Notes under the pieces: model-generated
Database searches by the model: none
Seen by the model: the letters and a program-made list of their open reading frames with translations, nothing else
What the model was told of the DNA's origin: nothing
Made by a program: the position numbers and the translations under genes
Shown here: in pieces, positions 41,130 to 51,724 of the stretch
Position numbering within the stretch: the first letter of the stretch is position 1
Layout of the letters: each line of letters starts with the position of its first letter
NCBI RefSeq assembly: GCF_013337185.1
Contig: NZ_SWDE01000003.1
Span: 372,001 to 436,000, forward strand
Direction: 5' to 3'
DNA from: Serratia proteamaculans
Lineage (GTDB): Bacteria > Pseudomonadota > Gammaproteobacteria > Enterobacterales > Enterobacteriaceae
DNA length: 64,000 nucleotides

Positions 41130-42938
41130 ATGATCAATAATCTGCTGCAATACCATTTAACTCACCGTATACAGCACCAAATTTCCCAGCGTGCCGATCG
41201 CACAGCTTTTCGCCAATGGTCTCCCAGCGGCGAGAGCCAACTGACCTGGCGGCAGGTCGATACGCATATCAACCGCATCGCCAGTGCGCTGCTGGCTTTG
41301 GGTACCGACGTGCAGGAACGTATCGCGATCTTTGCCAATAACTGCATGCCCTGGTCGCTGGCGGATTTGGCCGTGCTGCGGTTACGTGGGGTCAGCGTAC
41401 CGCTGTATGCCACCAATACGCCGGCCCAGGCGGCTTTTATCATTAATGACGCCGATATCCGCATTCTGTTTGTTGGCGAGCAGGCTCAACTGGACGCAGC
41501 CATCGCATTACGCGGTGTCTGTCCGCAACTGATCCACATTATTGTATTTGATGACGCTGCCGATCTGCGCGGTTGTGAAATTGCTCAGCACCTGAGTACT
41601 TTTGAGCGCGAAGCCGATCTGGCGGCGTTTGAATCGCAGTTACAGCAACGTATTGCCGATTGTGATTTACGGGATCTGTTCACGCTGATCTATACCTCCG
41701 GTACCACCGGCGAACCCAAAGGGGTGATGCTGGATTACCGTAACCTGGCGGCACAGCTTTATCTGCACGATGAGCGGCTGACGGTAAATGAAGAAGATGT
41801 CTCTCTCAGTTTCCTGCCGATGTCGCATGTGTTTGAACGCGCCTGGAGCTTCTTCATTATGCATTCCGGCGCGCAAAACGTGTTTTTGCCGAATACAGAC
41901 TGGGTGCGTGAAGCCATGACGGCGGTACGCCCGACGCTGATGTGCGCGGTACCGCGTTTCTACGAAAAAATCTTCAGTGCGGTGCACGAGAAAGTTGCGC
42001 GTGCCCCCTGGTTGCGTCGCGCTCTGTTCCATTGGGCGATTGTCTGTGGTGAACGCAAGTTTTTACAGGAACGTGCCGGTAAACCCCTGGGCAAGCTGTT
42101 TGATCTTTCCCACCGCTGGGCCGACAAACTGGTGCTGAGCAAACTGCGCGGGATCCTCGGTGGGCGGGTGCGCTTCTTGCCGGCCGCCGGTGCCAAACTG
42201 GACGACAACGTCATTCTGTTTTTCCAGGCGATGGGCATCAACATCAAATATGGCTATGGAATGACCGAGACCTGCGCCACCGTTTCCTGCTGGGAAGAGG
42301 GCAATTTCCGCTTTGGCTCGATTGGCAAGCCGCTGCCGGGGGTTGAGGTGCGTATTGGCGAGGAAAATGAAATTCAGGTGCGTGGGCCGGTGGTAATGCG
42401 TGGTTATTTCAATAAGCCGCTGGAAACCGCCGCCTCCTTTACTGCCGATGGCTGGTTGAAGACCGGTGACGCCGGTGCCATAGATGAAGGGGGAAATCTG
42501 TTTATCACCGAGCGTCTTAAGGATCTGATGAAAACTTCTGGCGGCAAGTACATTGCCCCGCAAATGCTTGAAGGCACGCTGGCGCAGGATCGCTTTATCG
42601 AACAGGTGGCGATCATCGCCGATGCCCGCAAATTTGTCTCCGCCTTGATTGTGCCCAGTTTTGAATCGCTGGAAGAATATGCCAAGTCCATCAACCTGAA
42701 ATACCAGGATCGGCTTGAACTGCTGCGCCATAGCCATATTCTGGAAATGTTTGAAAGCCGTCTGCGTGAGATGCAAAAAGAGTTGGCTCGGTTCGAACAG
42801 GTGAAGAAGTTTACCCTGCTGCCGGCGGCCTTTTCGATGGAGTTGGGTGAGCTGACGCCAACACTCAAGTTGCGTCGTAAGGTGATTTTGCAGCGCTACC
42901 AGAGTGAGATTGACTCGATGTACCAGGATAAAACTTAA
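41130..42938 (+). CDS. Long-chain acyl-CoA synthetase (AMP-forming)
   Basis: A 602-residue member of the ANL superfamily. It should activate a fatty acid with ATP and load it on CoA. Core motifs are intact: YTSGTTGEPKGVML (from 188), GYGMTETCATVS, GWLKTGDAG, ITERLKDLMKTSGGKYIAPQ with the A-domain lysine. The layout is nearer to the FAA1/long-chain ligases (COG1022 type) than to E. coli FadD. It stands between leuO and ilvI, where E. coli has no gene, with own flanking spacers. Substrate and role are unknown. It could also act as a fatty-acid salvage enzyme. Confidence 0.85.
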   Translation: MINNLLQYHLTHRIQHQISQRADRTAFRQWSPSGESQLTWRQVDTHINRIASALLALGTDVQERIAIFANNCMPWSLADLAVLRLRGVSVPLYATNTPAQAAFIINDADIRILFVGEQAQLDAAIALRGVCPQLIHIIVFDDAADLRGCEIAQHLSTFEREADLAAFESQLQQRIADCDLRDLFTLIYTSGTTGEPKGVMLDYRNLAAQLYLHDERLTVNEEDVSLSFLPMSHVFERAWSFFIMHSGAQNVFLPNTDWVREAMTAVRPTLMCAVPRFYEKIFSAVHEKVARAPWLRRALFHWAIVCGERKFLQERAGKPLGKLFDLSHRWADKLVLSKLRGILGGRVRFLPAAGAKLDDNVILFFQAMGINIKYGYGMTETCATVSCWEEGNFRFGSIGKPLPGVEVRIGEENEIQVRGPVVMRGYFNKPLETAASFTADGWLKTGDAGAIDEGGNLFITERLKDLMKTSGGKYIAPQMLEGTLAQDRFIEQVAIIADARKFVSALIVPSFESLEEYAKSINLKYQDRLELLRHSHILEMFESRLREMQKELARFEQVKKFTLLPAAFSMELGELTPTLKLRRKVILQRYQSEIDSMYQDKT

Positions 42939-43255
42939 TCCTGCTGCCGGGACAGATGAGCCGGTTAAAAAAACAGCATCATTCTTGCCTGATATAGTTC
43001 TGTAATTCTCCACCTGACTGAAACAATGCCTAGCCCGATTTGCCGGCGGCTAGTGCATTGTTTTTGTAAATCCCCGATCCCCAGCCCGTTGCCAGTAACC
43101 TTTCTGTTATTGTGCCATTTTGCCGTTTGCCTGCCTTATCTTCTGACGTTATGTTAATGGGTTATAGTCAATCCATAAAAATTTTGGGGTATTGCCCCAC
43201 AACAGGTGCCACGTTCCGGTGCCAGATAAGAATAAGTTAGCCTGGAGGCAAACCC
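42939..43255 (+). promoter_or_regulatory. ilvIH upstream region
   Basis: 317 bp with AT-rich tracts, and a short hairpin TGGGG/CCCCA at about 43189-43202. In E. coli this region binds Lrp at several sites; I cannot assign sites here. The ilvI ATG is preceded by TGGAGG. Confidence 0.45.
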
Positions 43256-44974
43256 ATGGAGATGTTGTCAGGAGCCGAGATGGTCGTCCGATCGTTGATC
43301 GATCAAGGCGTTAAGCATGTATTCGGTTATCCGGGCGGGGCGGTACTCGATATTTACGACGCCCTGCATACGGTCGGAGGTATCGACCACATATTGGTGC
43401 GCCATGAGCAAGGCGCGGTGCATATGGCCGATGGCTATGCGCGTGCGACCGGTGAAGTGGGGGTGGTGCTGGTGACCTCTGGCCCTGGAGCGACCAATGC
43501 TATCACCGGTATTGCAACCGCCTATATGGACTCCATTCCGATGGTGGTGCTTTCCGGTCAGGTTCCCAGTTCGCTGATTGGCTATGATGCCTTCCAGGAA
43601 TGCGACATGGTCGGGATTTCGCGCCCGGTGGTGAAACACAGCTTCCTGGTCAAACGTACCGAAGATATCCCCGGCATCCTGAAAAAGGCTTTTTATCTGG
43701 CCTCAACCGGTCGACCTGGACCGGTGGTGATCGACTTGCCGAAAGACATCGTGGGCCCGGCAGTGAGAATGCCTTATGCCTATCCGCAGGAAGTGAGCAT
43801 GCGTTCCTATAACCCGACGGTGCAAGGGCATCGCGGGCAGATCAAGCGGGCATTGCACACCATTCTGACGGCTAAAAAGCCTGTCATGTACGTTGGCGGC
43901 GGGGCGATCAACTCGGCCTGTGACGCAGAGCTGCTGGAACTGGCGGAGAAGCTGAATCTGCCGGTCACCTGTACCCTGATGGGGTTGGGGGCCTTCCCCG
44001 GCACACATCGTCAGAGCGTGGGCATGCTCGGCATGCATGGGACTTATGAAGCCAACAAAACCATGCATAATTCTGACGTGATCTTTGCCGTCGGCGTGCG
44101 TTTTGACGATCGCACCACCAACAACCTGGCCAAATACTGCCCGAATGCTACCGTGCTGCATATCGACATTGACCCTACCTCAATTTCCAAGACGGTAGAT
44201 GCCGATATTCCGATTGTCGGCGACGCCAAACAGGTGTTGACCCAGATGCTGGAACTGCTGGCGCAGGAAGATAAGGCGCAGGATCACGACGCATTGCGCG
44301 ACTGGTGGCAGTCTATCGAACAGTGGCGTGCGCGTGATTGCCTGGGCTACGACAAAAACAGCGGCACCATTAAGCCGCAGGCAGTGATCGAAACGCTGCA
44401 TCGGCTGACCAAGGGGGACGCTTATGTCACCTCCGATGTCGGCCAGCACCAGATGTTCGCCGCACTCTACTATCCGTTCGACAAACCACGCCGTTGGATC
44501 AACTCCGGCGGATTGGGCACCATGGGCTTTGGTTTGCCGGCGGCGCTGGGCGTGAAGCTGGCGCTACCTGACGAAACCGTGGTCTGTGTCACCGGCGATG
44601 GCAGCATCCAGATGAACATTCAGGAGCTGTCCACCGCGTTGCAATACAACCTGCCGGTGATCGTGGTGAATCTTAACAACCGCTATCTGGGCATGGTGAA
44701 GCAGTGGCAGGACATGATTTATTCCGGCCGTCACTCCCAGTCTTATATGGATTCCCTGCCCGACTTCGTCAAACTGGCGGAGGCTTACGGCCACGTGGGC
44801 ATCGCCATTCGCACGCCGGATGAACTGGAAAGCAAACTGGCTCAGGCGCTGGCCGAGAAAGAGCGCCTGGTGTTTGTCGACGTGACCGTCGATGAAACCG
44901 AACATGTTTACCCAATGCAGATTCGTGGTGGAAGCATGGACGAAATGTGGTTAAGCAAAACGGAGAGGACCTGA
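43256..44974 (+). CDS. ilvI: Acetolactate synthase III catalytic subunit
   Basis: A 572-residue ThDP/FAD enzyme, the valine-sensitive isozyme III. N-terminus [19 protein letters not shown] is that of IlvI. It has [32 protein letters not shown] with the catalytic Glu, and the ThDP motif [16 protein letters not shown]...NN. It differs from IlvB (23743) mainly in the N-terminus and the C-terminal [19 protein letters not shown]. ilvH follows after 2 bases. Confidence 0.97.
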   Translation: MEMLSGAEMVVRSLIDQGVKHVFGYPGGAVLDIYDALHTVGGIDHILVRHEQGAVHMADGYARATGEVGVVLVTSGPGATNAITGIATAYMDSIPMVVLSGQVPSSLIGYDAFQECDMVGISRPVVKHSFLVKRTEDIPGILKKAFYLASTGRPGPVVIDLPKDIVGPAVRMPYAYPQEVSMRSYNPTVQGHRGQIKRALHTILTAKKPVMYVGGGAINSACDAELLELAEKLNLPVTCTLMGLGAFPGTHRQSVGMLGMHGTYEANKTMHNSDVIFAVGVRFDDRTTNNLAKYCPNATVLHIDIDPTSISKTVDADIPIVGDAKQVLTQMLELLAQEDKAQDHDALRDWWQSIEQWRARDCLGYDKNSGTIKPQAVIETLHRLTKGDAYVTSDVGQHQMFAALYYPFDKPRRWINSGGLGTMGFGLPAALGVKLALPDETVVCVTGDGSIQMNIQELSTALQYNLPVIVVNLNNRYLGMVKQWQDMIYSGRHSQSYMDSLPDFVKLAEAYGHVGIAIRTPDELESKLAQALAEKERLVFVDVTVDETEHVYPMQIRGGSMDEMWLSKTERT

Positions 44975-44976
44975 TC

Positions 44977-45468
44977 ATGCGCCGTATTTTATCTGTATTG
45001 CTGGAAAATGAATCCGGTGCGTTATCGCGGGTGGTGGGCTTGTTCTCTCAGCGCGGTTACAACATTGAAAGCCTGACGGTAGCACCGACCGACGATCCCA
45101 CTTTGTCACGTATGACGATTCAAACCGTCGGCGATGAAAAGGTATTGGAGCAGATCGAAAAACAGCTGCATAAGCTGGTAGACGTGCTGCGCGTTAGCGA
45201 ACTGGTGCAGGGTGCTCACGTTGAGCGTGAAATCATGCTGGTGAAGCTGCAGGCCAGCGGGTATGGCCGTGAAGAGGTGAAACGCTGCGCCGACATTTTC
45301 CGCGGTCAAATCGTTGACGTCACGGCCACGCTGTACACCGTTCAGTTGGCGGGCACCAGCGACAAGCTGGATGCGTTCCTGAGCGCGGTGCGTGAAGTGG
45401 CCGAAATTGTTGAAGTGGCGCGTTCCGGTGTGGTCGGCGTGTCACGCGGCGATAGAATCATGCGCTGA
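44977..45468 (+). CDS. ilvH: Acetolactate synthase III regulatory subunit
   Basis: A 163-residue subunit with an N-terminal ACT domain ([35 protein letters not shown]) that binds valine and a C-terminal domain that activates IlvI. The length is identical to E. coli IlvH. Start chosen at MRRILSVLL; ten residues upstream lie in ilvI. Confidence 0.97.
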   Translation: MRRILSVLLENESGALSRVVGLFSQRGYNIESLTVAPTDDPTLSRMTIQTVGDEKVLEQIEKQLHKLVDVLRVSELVQGAHVEREIMLVKLQASGYGREEVKRCADIFRGQIVDVTATLYTVQLAGTSDKLDAFLSAVREVAEIVEVARSGVVGVSRGDRIMR

Positions 45469-45488
45469 GGCGTGATATTGGCATAATC

Positions 45489-45677
45489 TAAGGGCGCGGC
45501 CAGGCTGCGCCCTTAGGTTGCTGACAAAACAGGAAAAAGCGTGGTTTTTCCTGTTTTGTGGTGATCGGACGAAAATCAATAAATTGATTTTCCTGATTTT
45601 TTATTTATCAACCTCTACTCGCTCTGGGCAGGAATGAGGTTTGTCATCAGTCTGAGGGCGCAGCCAGGGTGCGCCCT
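45489..45677 (+). terminator. Cluster of four stem-loops after ilvIH
   Basis: Four hairpins follow each other: TAAGGGCGC/GCGCCCTTA (45489-45515); a 15-bp perfect stem ACAAAACAGG... (45524-45559); GAAAATCAAT/ATTGATTTTC (45571-45592) followed by six T; and AGGGCGC/GCGCCCT (45655-45677) followed by TTGTTTTT. The third and fourth look like true terminators. The first and fourth share the arm and the loop pattern and look duplicated. Confidence 0.8.
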
Positions 45678-45792
45678 TTGTTTTTCGGTGTTTTTTGCCC
45701 GTTTGCTGGCACCTTTCGGCAAAAGCGGTTGCTAGGCAGTGTTTTCTGCTGTTAGATCGCAGAGGCTGGATTGAATAACCGCACAGGATGCG

Positions 45793-45852
45793 ATGGTTAA
45801 TCCGAGCATGGCTTTCACTTCTATTTTCAGCGTCATTAAGGGGTTTACGTGA
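45793..45852 (+). CDS. Possible 19-codon ORF coupled to cra
   Basis: [19 protein letters not shown] ends in TGA that overlaps the cra GTG start as GTGA. A weak AGGA lies close upstream. E. coli has a short fruL leader before cra, but this peptide is not like it. Possibly chance. Confidence 0.25.
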   Translation: MVNPSMAFTSIFSVIKGFT

Positions 45853-46853
45853 AACTGGATGAAATCGCGCGTCTCGCAGGCGTTTCGCGCACCACGGCCA
45901 GTTATGTCATCAACGGCAAGGCGAAGCAGTATCGTGTCAGCGATAAAACCGTCGAAAAAGTGATGGCCGTGGTCAGGGAGCACAACTATCACCCGAATGC
46001 CGTCGCGGCAGGGCTGCGCGCCGGGCGAACTCGTTCTATCGGTCTGGTGATACCGGATCTGGAAAACACCAGCTATACCCGCATCGCCAATTATCTGGAG
46101 CGTCAGGCCCGTCAGCGCGGTTACCAACTGTTGATTGCCTGTTCGGAAGATCAGCCGGATAACGAAATGCGCTGTATTGAGCATCTGTTGCAACGCCAGG
46201 TCGACGCGTTGATTGTTTCCACCGCCTTGCCGCCGGAGCATCCGTTCTATCAACGCTGGGCCAATGATCCGCTGCCGATTATCGCACTGGATCGGGCGCT
46301 GGATCGCGAGCATTTCATCAGCGTGGTAGGGGCCGATCAAGAGGACTCCTTCGCACTGGCGCAAGAACTTCGCACCTTCCCGGCGGAGTCGGTACTGTAT
46401 CTGGGAGCATTGCCGGAGCTTTCCGTCAGCTTCCTGCGTGAACAGGGCTTCCGCGAAGCCTGGCAGGATGACGAAAGACACGTCGATTATCTGTATGCCA
46501 ACAGCTATGAGCGTGAGGCGGCCGGCGTACTGTTTGCCGAATGGCTGAAAACCCATCCAATGCCCCAGGCGTTGTTCACTACCTCATTCTCTTTACTGCA
46601 AGGGGTGATGGATGTGACGCTGAAGCAACGAGGCCGTTTGCCGACCGATCTGGCCATCGCTACCTTCGGCGATCACGAGCTGTTGGACTTCCTTGAGTGT
46701 CCGGTTCTGGCGGTCGCTCAGCGCCACCGTGACGTGGCCGAGCGGGTACTTGAACTGGTACTGGCCAGCCTGGATGAGCCGCGTAAACCCAAGCCGGGTC
46801 TGACGCGTATTCGCCGTAATTTGTTCCGCCGCGGCAGCCTTAGCCGGAAATAA
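45849..46853 (+). CDS. cra: Cra (FruR), catabolite repressor/activator
   Basis: A 334-residue LacI-family regulator. It represses glycolytic and activates gluconeogenic genes and lets go of DNA when fructose 1-phosphate binds. The helix-turn-helix [20 protein letters not shown] and hinge [20 protein letters not shown] are as in E. coli; the sugar-binding core follows ([19 protein letters not shown]). It starts with GTG, as in E. coli. Confidence 0.97.
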   Translation: MKLDEIARLAGVSRTTASYVINGKAKQYRVSDKTVEKVMAVVREHNYHPNAVAAGLRAGRTRSIGLVIPDLENTSYTRIANYLERQARQRGYQLLIACSEDQPDNEMRCIEHLLQRQVDALIVSTALPPEHPFYQRWANDPLPIIALDRALDREHFISVVGADQEDSFALAQELRTFPAESVLYLGALPELSVSFLREQGFREAWQDDERHVDYLYANSYEREAAGVLFAEWLKTHPMPQALFTTSFSLLQGVMDVTLKQRGRLPTDLAIATFGDHELLDFLECPVLAVAQRHRDVAERVLELVLASLDEPRKPKPGLTRIRRNLFRRGSLSRK

Positions 46854-46860
46854 GCCCAAA

Positions 46861-46884
46861 CAGGAGCGCCCCGTTGCGCTCCTG
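46861..46884. terminator. Hairpin between cra and alaE
   Basis: CAGGAGCGC/GCGCTCCTG, a 9-bp stem with a 6-base loop between convergent genes. The minus strand follows with TTTGGGCTTATTT. Confidence 0.6.
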
Positions 46885-46886
46885 CT

Positions 46887-47327
46887 TCACACGTAGCCCG
46901 CCACCCTGAACAACCTTCTGCAGTATTCGAGAAAATAGCCATACACCACGCCCATTGCCATTGATACCACTGCGTTGCTGGTCACCGCCGTGATGATTTG
47001 TTGCCCATCAGCGCCGACGCTCCATAAGATGGCGGCATAGACCGGTGATTGGAAACTGACATAGGCCAACAGATCGGCCAGGTTACGCAGTAAAAAGGGG
47101 GGGCGATGGAAGCGCCTGGCGACACGAATAAACAGATCGCGATAGCGCCCATAAGGCCAGGCGATCAGGATATTTACCGGGATCGACAGCAAACGGGACG
47201 AGAGTGATTGTTGAAAGCTCATGCCGGACACCAGAATTTCTATCGCCATACCGGCGATGAAGCAGTACACCACCAGTGCAAAGGTATCGGCAGCGGCGCT
47301 GCGCCAGTGAGCAACAGGCGAAAGCAT
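46887..47327 (-). CDS. alaE: AlaE, L-alanine exporter
   Basis: A 146-residue membrane protein with about four segments. It resembles E. coli AlaE (YgaW) from end to end: VADTFA-type start ([12 protein letters not shown]), [50 protein letters not shown] and the end [12 protein letters not shown]. AlaE exports alanine (driven by proton motive force) and protects cells against dipeptide-derived alanine. In E. coli it lies elsewhere on the chromosome, so this is a displaced copy or a paralogue. Confidence 0.9.
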   Translation of the reverse strand: MLSPVAHWRSAAADTFALVVYCFIAGMAIEILVSGMSFQQSLSSRLLSIPVNILIAWPYGRYRDLFIRVARRFHRPPFLLRNLADLLAYVSFQSPVYAAILWSVGADGQQIITAVTSNAVVSMAMGVVYGYFLEYCRRLFRVAGYV

Positions 47328-48107
47328 GATGCAATCTCCATGATTATTGGTTAATATTCTGTTAATTTGTTATTTTTTAGTTGTTAAATCTGGTGTTTTC
47401 TTCTTCTTGTAGTTTACACTTCTGTCTTGAATTGGCTAAGTAGCTGAATATTTTTATTTAAGGGCGTTGCGTGGTTTTTGTGCTGAGCTCAGGCTAGGGA
47501 ATATGGCGCGAAGGGATTAAAAGTGGATGAGTTTAAATTATTCAATTAAAAACAATGAGTTGCATTATTTGTTGCGAAGGGGCGCTTTTTCACAGTAAAA
47601 ATTGTGGGAATAAATGATGTAAGGAAATGAAACCATAATTGTAAACAGGTATTTTGAGAATAATCTTACTAAATTGATTTAAATAGAAAATAGCTCTGCT
47701 CGTAATATCCGAGTCATTTATTTTTTCAGTGAACTTATCACCAAGGCTTTAATTGAAGTAAAATAACGGCCGGCCCGGAGCCTAATAACCGTTGAGTGTT
47801 ATTAACTCAATGGCTTAAGCCCTATTTCGACTTTAGGGCGAGTTTGCGCCGAGCCTTGTCCGGTGCGGGTCGCACCGGGTTACAGGGATGTGATTGCCGA
47901 GCTAAAAAATGAGACATCGATTGCAGAAGGAAGTATTGAGTTAATTAATCGCCAATTTGTCAGGTTTTTAATCACGCTCTTTCCGCTTAGAAATTTCTCC
48001 CCGTTTATCATGATGTTAATTTTTAATCATCTAATAAATAGCGTTCCTTTCGCGAGCTAGCTCCCAAAATGACCGAAGAAATATTGCCAAAGCGCTGGCG
48101 CTCTGGC
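47328..48107. other. Gene-free region between alaE and the mra promoter
   Basis: About 780 bp without a credible gene. The first 430 bp are very AT-rich and include the alaE promoter region. From 47792 to 47878 three short stem-loops follow each other: TTGAGT/ACTCAA, GCCCTA/TAGGGC, and CCGGTGCG/CGCACCGG (47860-47878). The strongest is the last. A 65-codon ORF from 47863 has no likeness to any protein I know. Confidence 0.5.
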
Positions 48108-48137
48108 TTGACAAGGTTTTCATACCCTCCGTAAACT
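48108..48137 (+). promoter_or_regulatory. mra promoter
   Basis: TTGACA, 18 bp, TAAACT. The same boxes and spacing occur at the E. coli mra promoter, which drives the whole division and cell-wall cluster. Confidence 0.85.
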
Positions 48138-48145
48138 CCATTATG

Positions 48146-48170
48146 TGGGAATTTGTGGGGTAAAGTGGTG
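48146..48170 (+). promoter_or_regulatory. MraZ operator repeats
   Basis: TGGGA, TGGGG and TGGTG at exact 10-bp spacing (48146, 48156, 48166), just after the mra promoter. MraZ binds such TGGGN repeats, so autorepression is likely. Confidence 0.85.
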
Positions 48171-48198
48171 AAAACGGTCGTGGAGGGGTAGCTCAGGC

Positions 48199-48657
48199 AT
48201 GTTCCGTGGAGCAACGATGGTTAATCTCGACAGCAAAGGGCGGCTTGCCGTACCCACCCGTTACCGGGAATTGCTGAACGAGCAATCGCTAGGCCAAATG
48301 GTTTGTACCATTGACCTCCATCAGCCCTGCCTACTGCTTTACCCACTGCCCGAATGGGAAATTATTGAGCAAAAGTTATCCCGTCTGTCGAGTATGAATC
48401 CCGCCGAGCGCCGCGTTCAGCGTTTGCTGTTGGGACATGCCAGTGAGTGTCAGATGGATAGCGCCGGTCGGTTGCTGTTAGCGACAACGCTACGCCAACA
48501 CGCCGGGCTTACCAAAGAAGTGATGCTGGTCGGGCAGTTCAACAAGTTTGAACTGTGGGATGAACAGACCTGGTATCAACAAGTCAAGGATGATATTGAC
48601 GCAGAACAGTCGACTCAGGAACCGTTGTCTGAGCGGCTACAGGACTTGTCGCTATAA
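48199..48657 (+). CDS. mraZ: Transcriptional regulator MraZ
   Basis: A 152-residue SpoVT/AbrB-like protein with two MraZ repeats, each with a DxxGR motif ([14 protein letters not shown] and [14 protein letters not shown]). It forms a ring and represses the mra promoter. Length is the same as in E. coli. The stop is two bases before rsmH. Confidence 0.97.
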   Translation: MFRGATMVNLDSKGRLAVPTRYRELLNEQSLGQMVCTIDLHQPCLLLYPLPEWEIIEQKLSRLSSMNPAERRVQRLLLGHASECQMDSAGRLLLATTLRQHAGLTKEVMLVGQFNKFELWDEQTWYQQVKDDIDAEQSTQEPLSERLQDLSL

Positions 48658-48659
48658 GC

Positions 48660-49601
48660 ATGTTGGAAAATTATAAACACACCACCGTACTGTTGGATGA
48701 GGCGGTTAACGGCCTTAATATTCGCAGTAACGGCATATATATCGACGGTACTTTTGGCCGCGGTGGCCATTCGCGTCTGATTCTGTCCCAGTTGGGGCCG
48801 GAAGGGCGTTTGCTGGCAATTGACCGCGACCCACAGGCGATTGCAGCCGCCAAGTCTATTGAAGATCCTCGTTTTAGCATCGTACACGGCCCTTTTTCTG
48901 ATTTGTCACACTATGTGCGGGAACGCGAACTGGTGGGGCAGATTGACGGCATTTTACTCGATCTGGGCGTTTCGTCGCCGCAGTTGGATGACGCGGAACG
49001 CGGTTTCTCCTTCATGCGTGACGGGCCGCTGGATATGCGTATGGACTCCTCAAGCGGTCAGTCCGCCTCCGAGTGGCTGATGAAAGCGGAAGCCGACGAC
49101 ATTGCCTGGGTGCTGAAAACCTTTGGCGAAGAGCGTTTCGCCAAGCGTATCGCTCGCGCCATCGTGGAAAGAAACCAGGTCGACCCGATGACTCGTACCA
49201 AACAGCTGGCCGATTTGATCGCCAACGCCAGCCCGTTCCGGGACAAGCACAAACACCCGGCAACCCGCAGTTTCCAGGCGATCCGTATCTACATCAACAG
49301 TGAGTTGGAAGAAATCGAACGTGCGCTGGACGGCGCGCTGGAAGTGCTGGCTCCGCAGGGGCGCCTGTCGGTGATCAGCTTCCACTCGCTGGAAGACCGT
49401 ATCGTTAAGCGCTTTATGCGCCATCACAGCCGCGGTGCTCAGGTACCGGCCGGTATTCCGCTGACCGAAGCGCAATTGCGCAGTATGGGCGGACGCACGC
49501 TGAAAGCGCTGGGCAAGATGATGCCAGGGGATGCCGAAGTGGCGGAAAACCCGCGCGCACGTAGCTCGGTGCTGCGTATTGCCGAGAGGATGCCCGCGTG
49601 A
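48660..49601 (+). CDS. rsmH: 16S rRNA m4C1402 methyltransferase RsmH
   Basis: A 313-residue SAM-dependent enzyme that methylates N4 of C1402 in the decoding centre. It has [13 protein letters not shown] at the N-terminus, the SAM motif [20 protein letters not shown] and [14 protein letters not shown]. The stop overlaps the ftsL GTG start as GTGA. Confidence 0.97.
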   Translation: MLENYKHTTVLLDEAVNGLNIRSNGIYIDGTFGRGGHSRLILSQLGPEGRLLAIDRDPQAIAAAKSIEDPRFSIVHGPFSDLSHYVRERELVGQIDGILLDLGVSSPQLDDAERGFSFMRDGPLDMRMDSSSGQSASEWLMKAEADDIAWVLKTFGEERFAKRIARAIVERNQVDPMTRTKQLADLIANASPFRDKHKHPATRSFQAIRIYINSELEEIERALDGALEVLAPQGRLSVISFHSLEDRIVKRFMRHHSRGAQVPAGIPLTEAQLRSMGGRTLKALGKMMPGDAEVAENPRARSSVLRIAERMPA

Positions 49602-49918
49602 TTGGTAACGAGCGCCACGGCCTGGTCGGGGTGATTGGCGGCGATCTGCTGCGTAACGCCAAGATCCCGTTGATTTTACTGATTGCCTCGCTGGTGTCAG
49701 CGGTGTTTGTGGTGACTACCGCGCACCGCACCCGTTTGCTGACCGCCGAGCGCGAGCAGCTGGTTTTAGAGCGAGATGCTCTGGACATTGAGTGGCGCAA
49801 CCTGATCCTGGAAGAGAATGCTCTTGGGGACCACAGTCGGGTAGAGCGCATCGCTACTGAAAAACTGCAGATGCAACATGTTGATCCATCGCAGGAAAAT
49901 ATCATCGTTAAACAATGA
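49598..49918 (+). CDS. ftsL: Cell division protein FtsL
   Basis: A 106-residue bitopic protein of the FtsQBL complex. It has a short cytoplasmic end, one transmembrane segment (about 23-42) and a periplasmic coiled coil ([20 protein letters not shown]). It starts at the GTG that overlaps the rsmH stop. It is about 15 residues shorter at the N-terminus than E. coli FtsL. Confidence 0.96.
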   Translation: MIGNERHGLVGVIGGDLLRNAKIPLILLIASLVSAVFVVTTAHRTRLLTAEREQLVLERDALDIEWRNLILEENALGDHSRVERIATEKLQMQHVDPSQENIIVKQ

Positions 49919-49960
49919 ATGGTTTAACTGAAATCACTACACGGAGTAGAAAGGGAACGC

Positions 49961-51724
49961 ATGAAAGCAGCACGGCCCGGTAAGTTGAAACGCCAGGAAG
50001 ATCAGGCCAGCTTTGTAAGCTGGCGTTTTGCGTTGCTGTGCGGCTGTATTTTGCTGGCGTTGGTTGGGTTGATGCTGCGTGTGGCTTATCTGCAGGTGAT
50101 TAATCCGGACCGCCTGGTGAAAGAAGGCGACATGCGTTCACTGCGCGTGCAGGAAGTGCCCACTTCGCGCGGCATGATCAGCGATCGCTCAGGGCGGCCG
50201 CTGGCGGTGAGCGTGCCGGTGAACGCCATTTGGGCCGATCCGAAAGAGCTCAATGAGCGCGGTGGCATAACGCTGGACAGCCGCTGGAAGGCACTGTCGG
50301 ATGCGCTGAATATCCCGCTGGATCAGCTTTCTACCCGCATTAACGCCAACCCGAAAGGGCGCTTTGTCTACCTGGCGCGCCAGGTTAACCCGGCGATTGG
50401 CGACTACATCCACAAACTGAAGCTGCCGGGGATTTACCTGCGTCAGGAGTCTCGCCGTTACTATCCATCCGGCCAGGTGACCTCGCATATCATCGGCGTA
50501 ACCAATATCGACGGTCAGGGGATTGAAGGCGTAGAGAAGAGCTTCGACCGCTGGCTGACCGGGCAACCGGGTGAAAGAACCGTACGTAAAGACCGTTTTG
50601 GCAGGGTGATCGAGGACATATCTTCGGTCGATAGCCAGGCGGCGCATAACCTGGTGCTGAGCGTCGACGAACGCCTGCAGGCGCTGGTTTATCGTGAACT
50701 GAACAACGCCGTGGCGTTCAACAAGGCTGAATCCGGTACTGCGGTACTGGTGGACGTGAACACCGGCGAAGTGTTGGCGATGGCCAACAGCCCGTCCTAC
50801 AACCCGAACAATATGGCCGGTACGCCGAAAGAAACCATGCGTAACCGTGCTATCACCGATATTTTTGAACCCGGCTCCACCGTAAAACCTATGGTGGTCA
50901 TGACGGCATTGCAGCACGGCATTGTGAAAGAAAACAGCGTGCTCAATACCGTCCCTTACCGTATCAACGGCAAGGAAATCAGGGACGTTGCGCGTTACGC
51001 GGAACTCTCCCTGACCGGGATCTTGCAGAAGTCGAGTAACGTCGGTGTTTCACGACTGGCGTTATCGATGCCGTCCTCAGCGTTAGTAGATACTTACTCT
51101 CGTTTTGGATTGGGAAAAGCGACCAATTTGGGGCTGGTCGGAGAAAGCAGTGGCATATACCCAAAAAAACAACGGTGGTCTGACATAGAGAGGGCCACCT
51201 TCTCTTTCGGCTATGGGCTAATGGTAACCCCGTTACAGTTAGCGCGAGTCTACGCCACGATCGGCAGCCTGGGCGTTTATCGTCCGCTGTCGATTACCAA
51301 GGTTGACCCACCGGTTGCCGGTGAGCGCGTGTTCCCTGAACCTCTGGTGCGCACCGTGGTGCACATGATGGAAAGCGTTGCCCTGCCGGGCGGCGGTGGG
51401 GTGAAAGCCGCGATCAAGGGCTACCGAATTGCCATCAAAACCGGTACCGCCAAAAAGGTGGGGCCGGACGGCAAATACGTCAACCGATACATCGCTTATA
51501 CCGCCGGCGTTGCGCCGGCGAGTAATCCCCGTTTTGCTCTGGTGGTAGTCATCAATGACCCGCAGGGTGGGAAATACTACGGTGGTGCGATCTCCGCACC
51601 GGTATTTGGCGCCATCATGGGCGGCGTGTTGCGCACCATGAACGTCGAGCCGGACGCGTTACCTACCGGTGAGAAAAGCGATTTTGTAATTAACAGAAAA
51701 GAGGGTTCAGGTGGCCGATCGTAA
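49961..51724 (+). CDS. ftsI: Penicillin-binding protein 3
   Basis: The septal transpeptidase, 587 residues. It has one N-terminal membrane anchor (about 20-42), a non-catalytic domain, and the acylation motifs STVK (Ser306), SSN and KTGT. It works with FtsW to build septal peptidoglycan. An EGSGGRS end overlaps murE by 14 bases. Confidence 0.97.
   Translation: MKAARPGKLKRQEDQASFVSWRFALLCGCILLALVGLMLRVAYLQVINPDRLVKEGDMRSLRVQEVPTSRGMISDRSGRPLAVSVPVNAIWADPKELNERGGITLDSRWKALSDALNIPLDQLSTRINANPKGRFVYLARQVNPAIGDYIHKLKLPGIYLRQESRRYYPSGQVTSHIIGVTNIDGQGIEGVEKSFDRWLTGQPGERTVRKDRFGRVIEDISSVDSQAAHNLVLSVDERLQALVYRELNNAVAFNKAESGTAVLVDVNTGEVLAMANSPSYNPNNMAGTPKETMRNRAITDIFEPGSTVKPMVVMTALQHGIVKENSVLNTVPYRINGKEIRDVARYAELSLTGILQKSSNVGVSRLALSMPSSALVDTYSRFGLGKATNLGLVGESSGIYPKKQRWSDIERATFSFGYGLMVTPLQLARVYATIGSLGVYRPLSITKVDPPVAGERVFPEPLVRTVVHMMESVALPGGGGVKAAIKGYRIAIKTGTAKKVGPDGKYVNRYIAYTAGVAPASNPRFALVVVINDPQGGKYYGGAISAPVFGAIMGGVLRTMNVEPDALPTGEKSDFVINRKEGSGGRS

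Noticed and set aside
47863-48060. A 65-codon frame before mraZ
   Set aside because: It begins with GTG in a hairpin, lacks a ribosome site, and resembles no known protein. It is kept only as part of the gene-free region.
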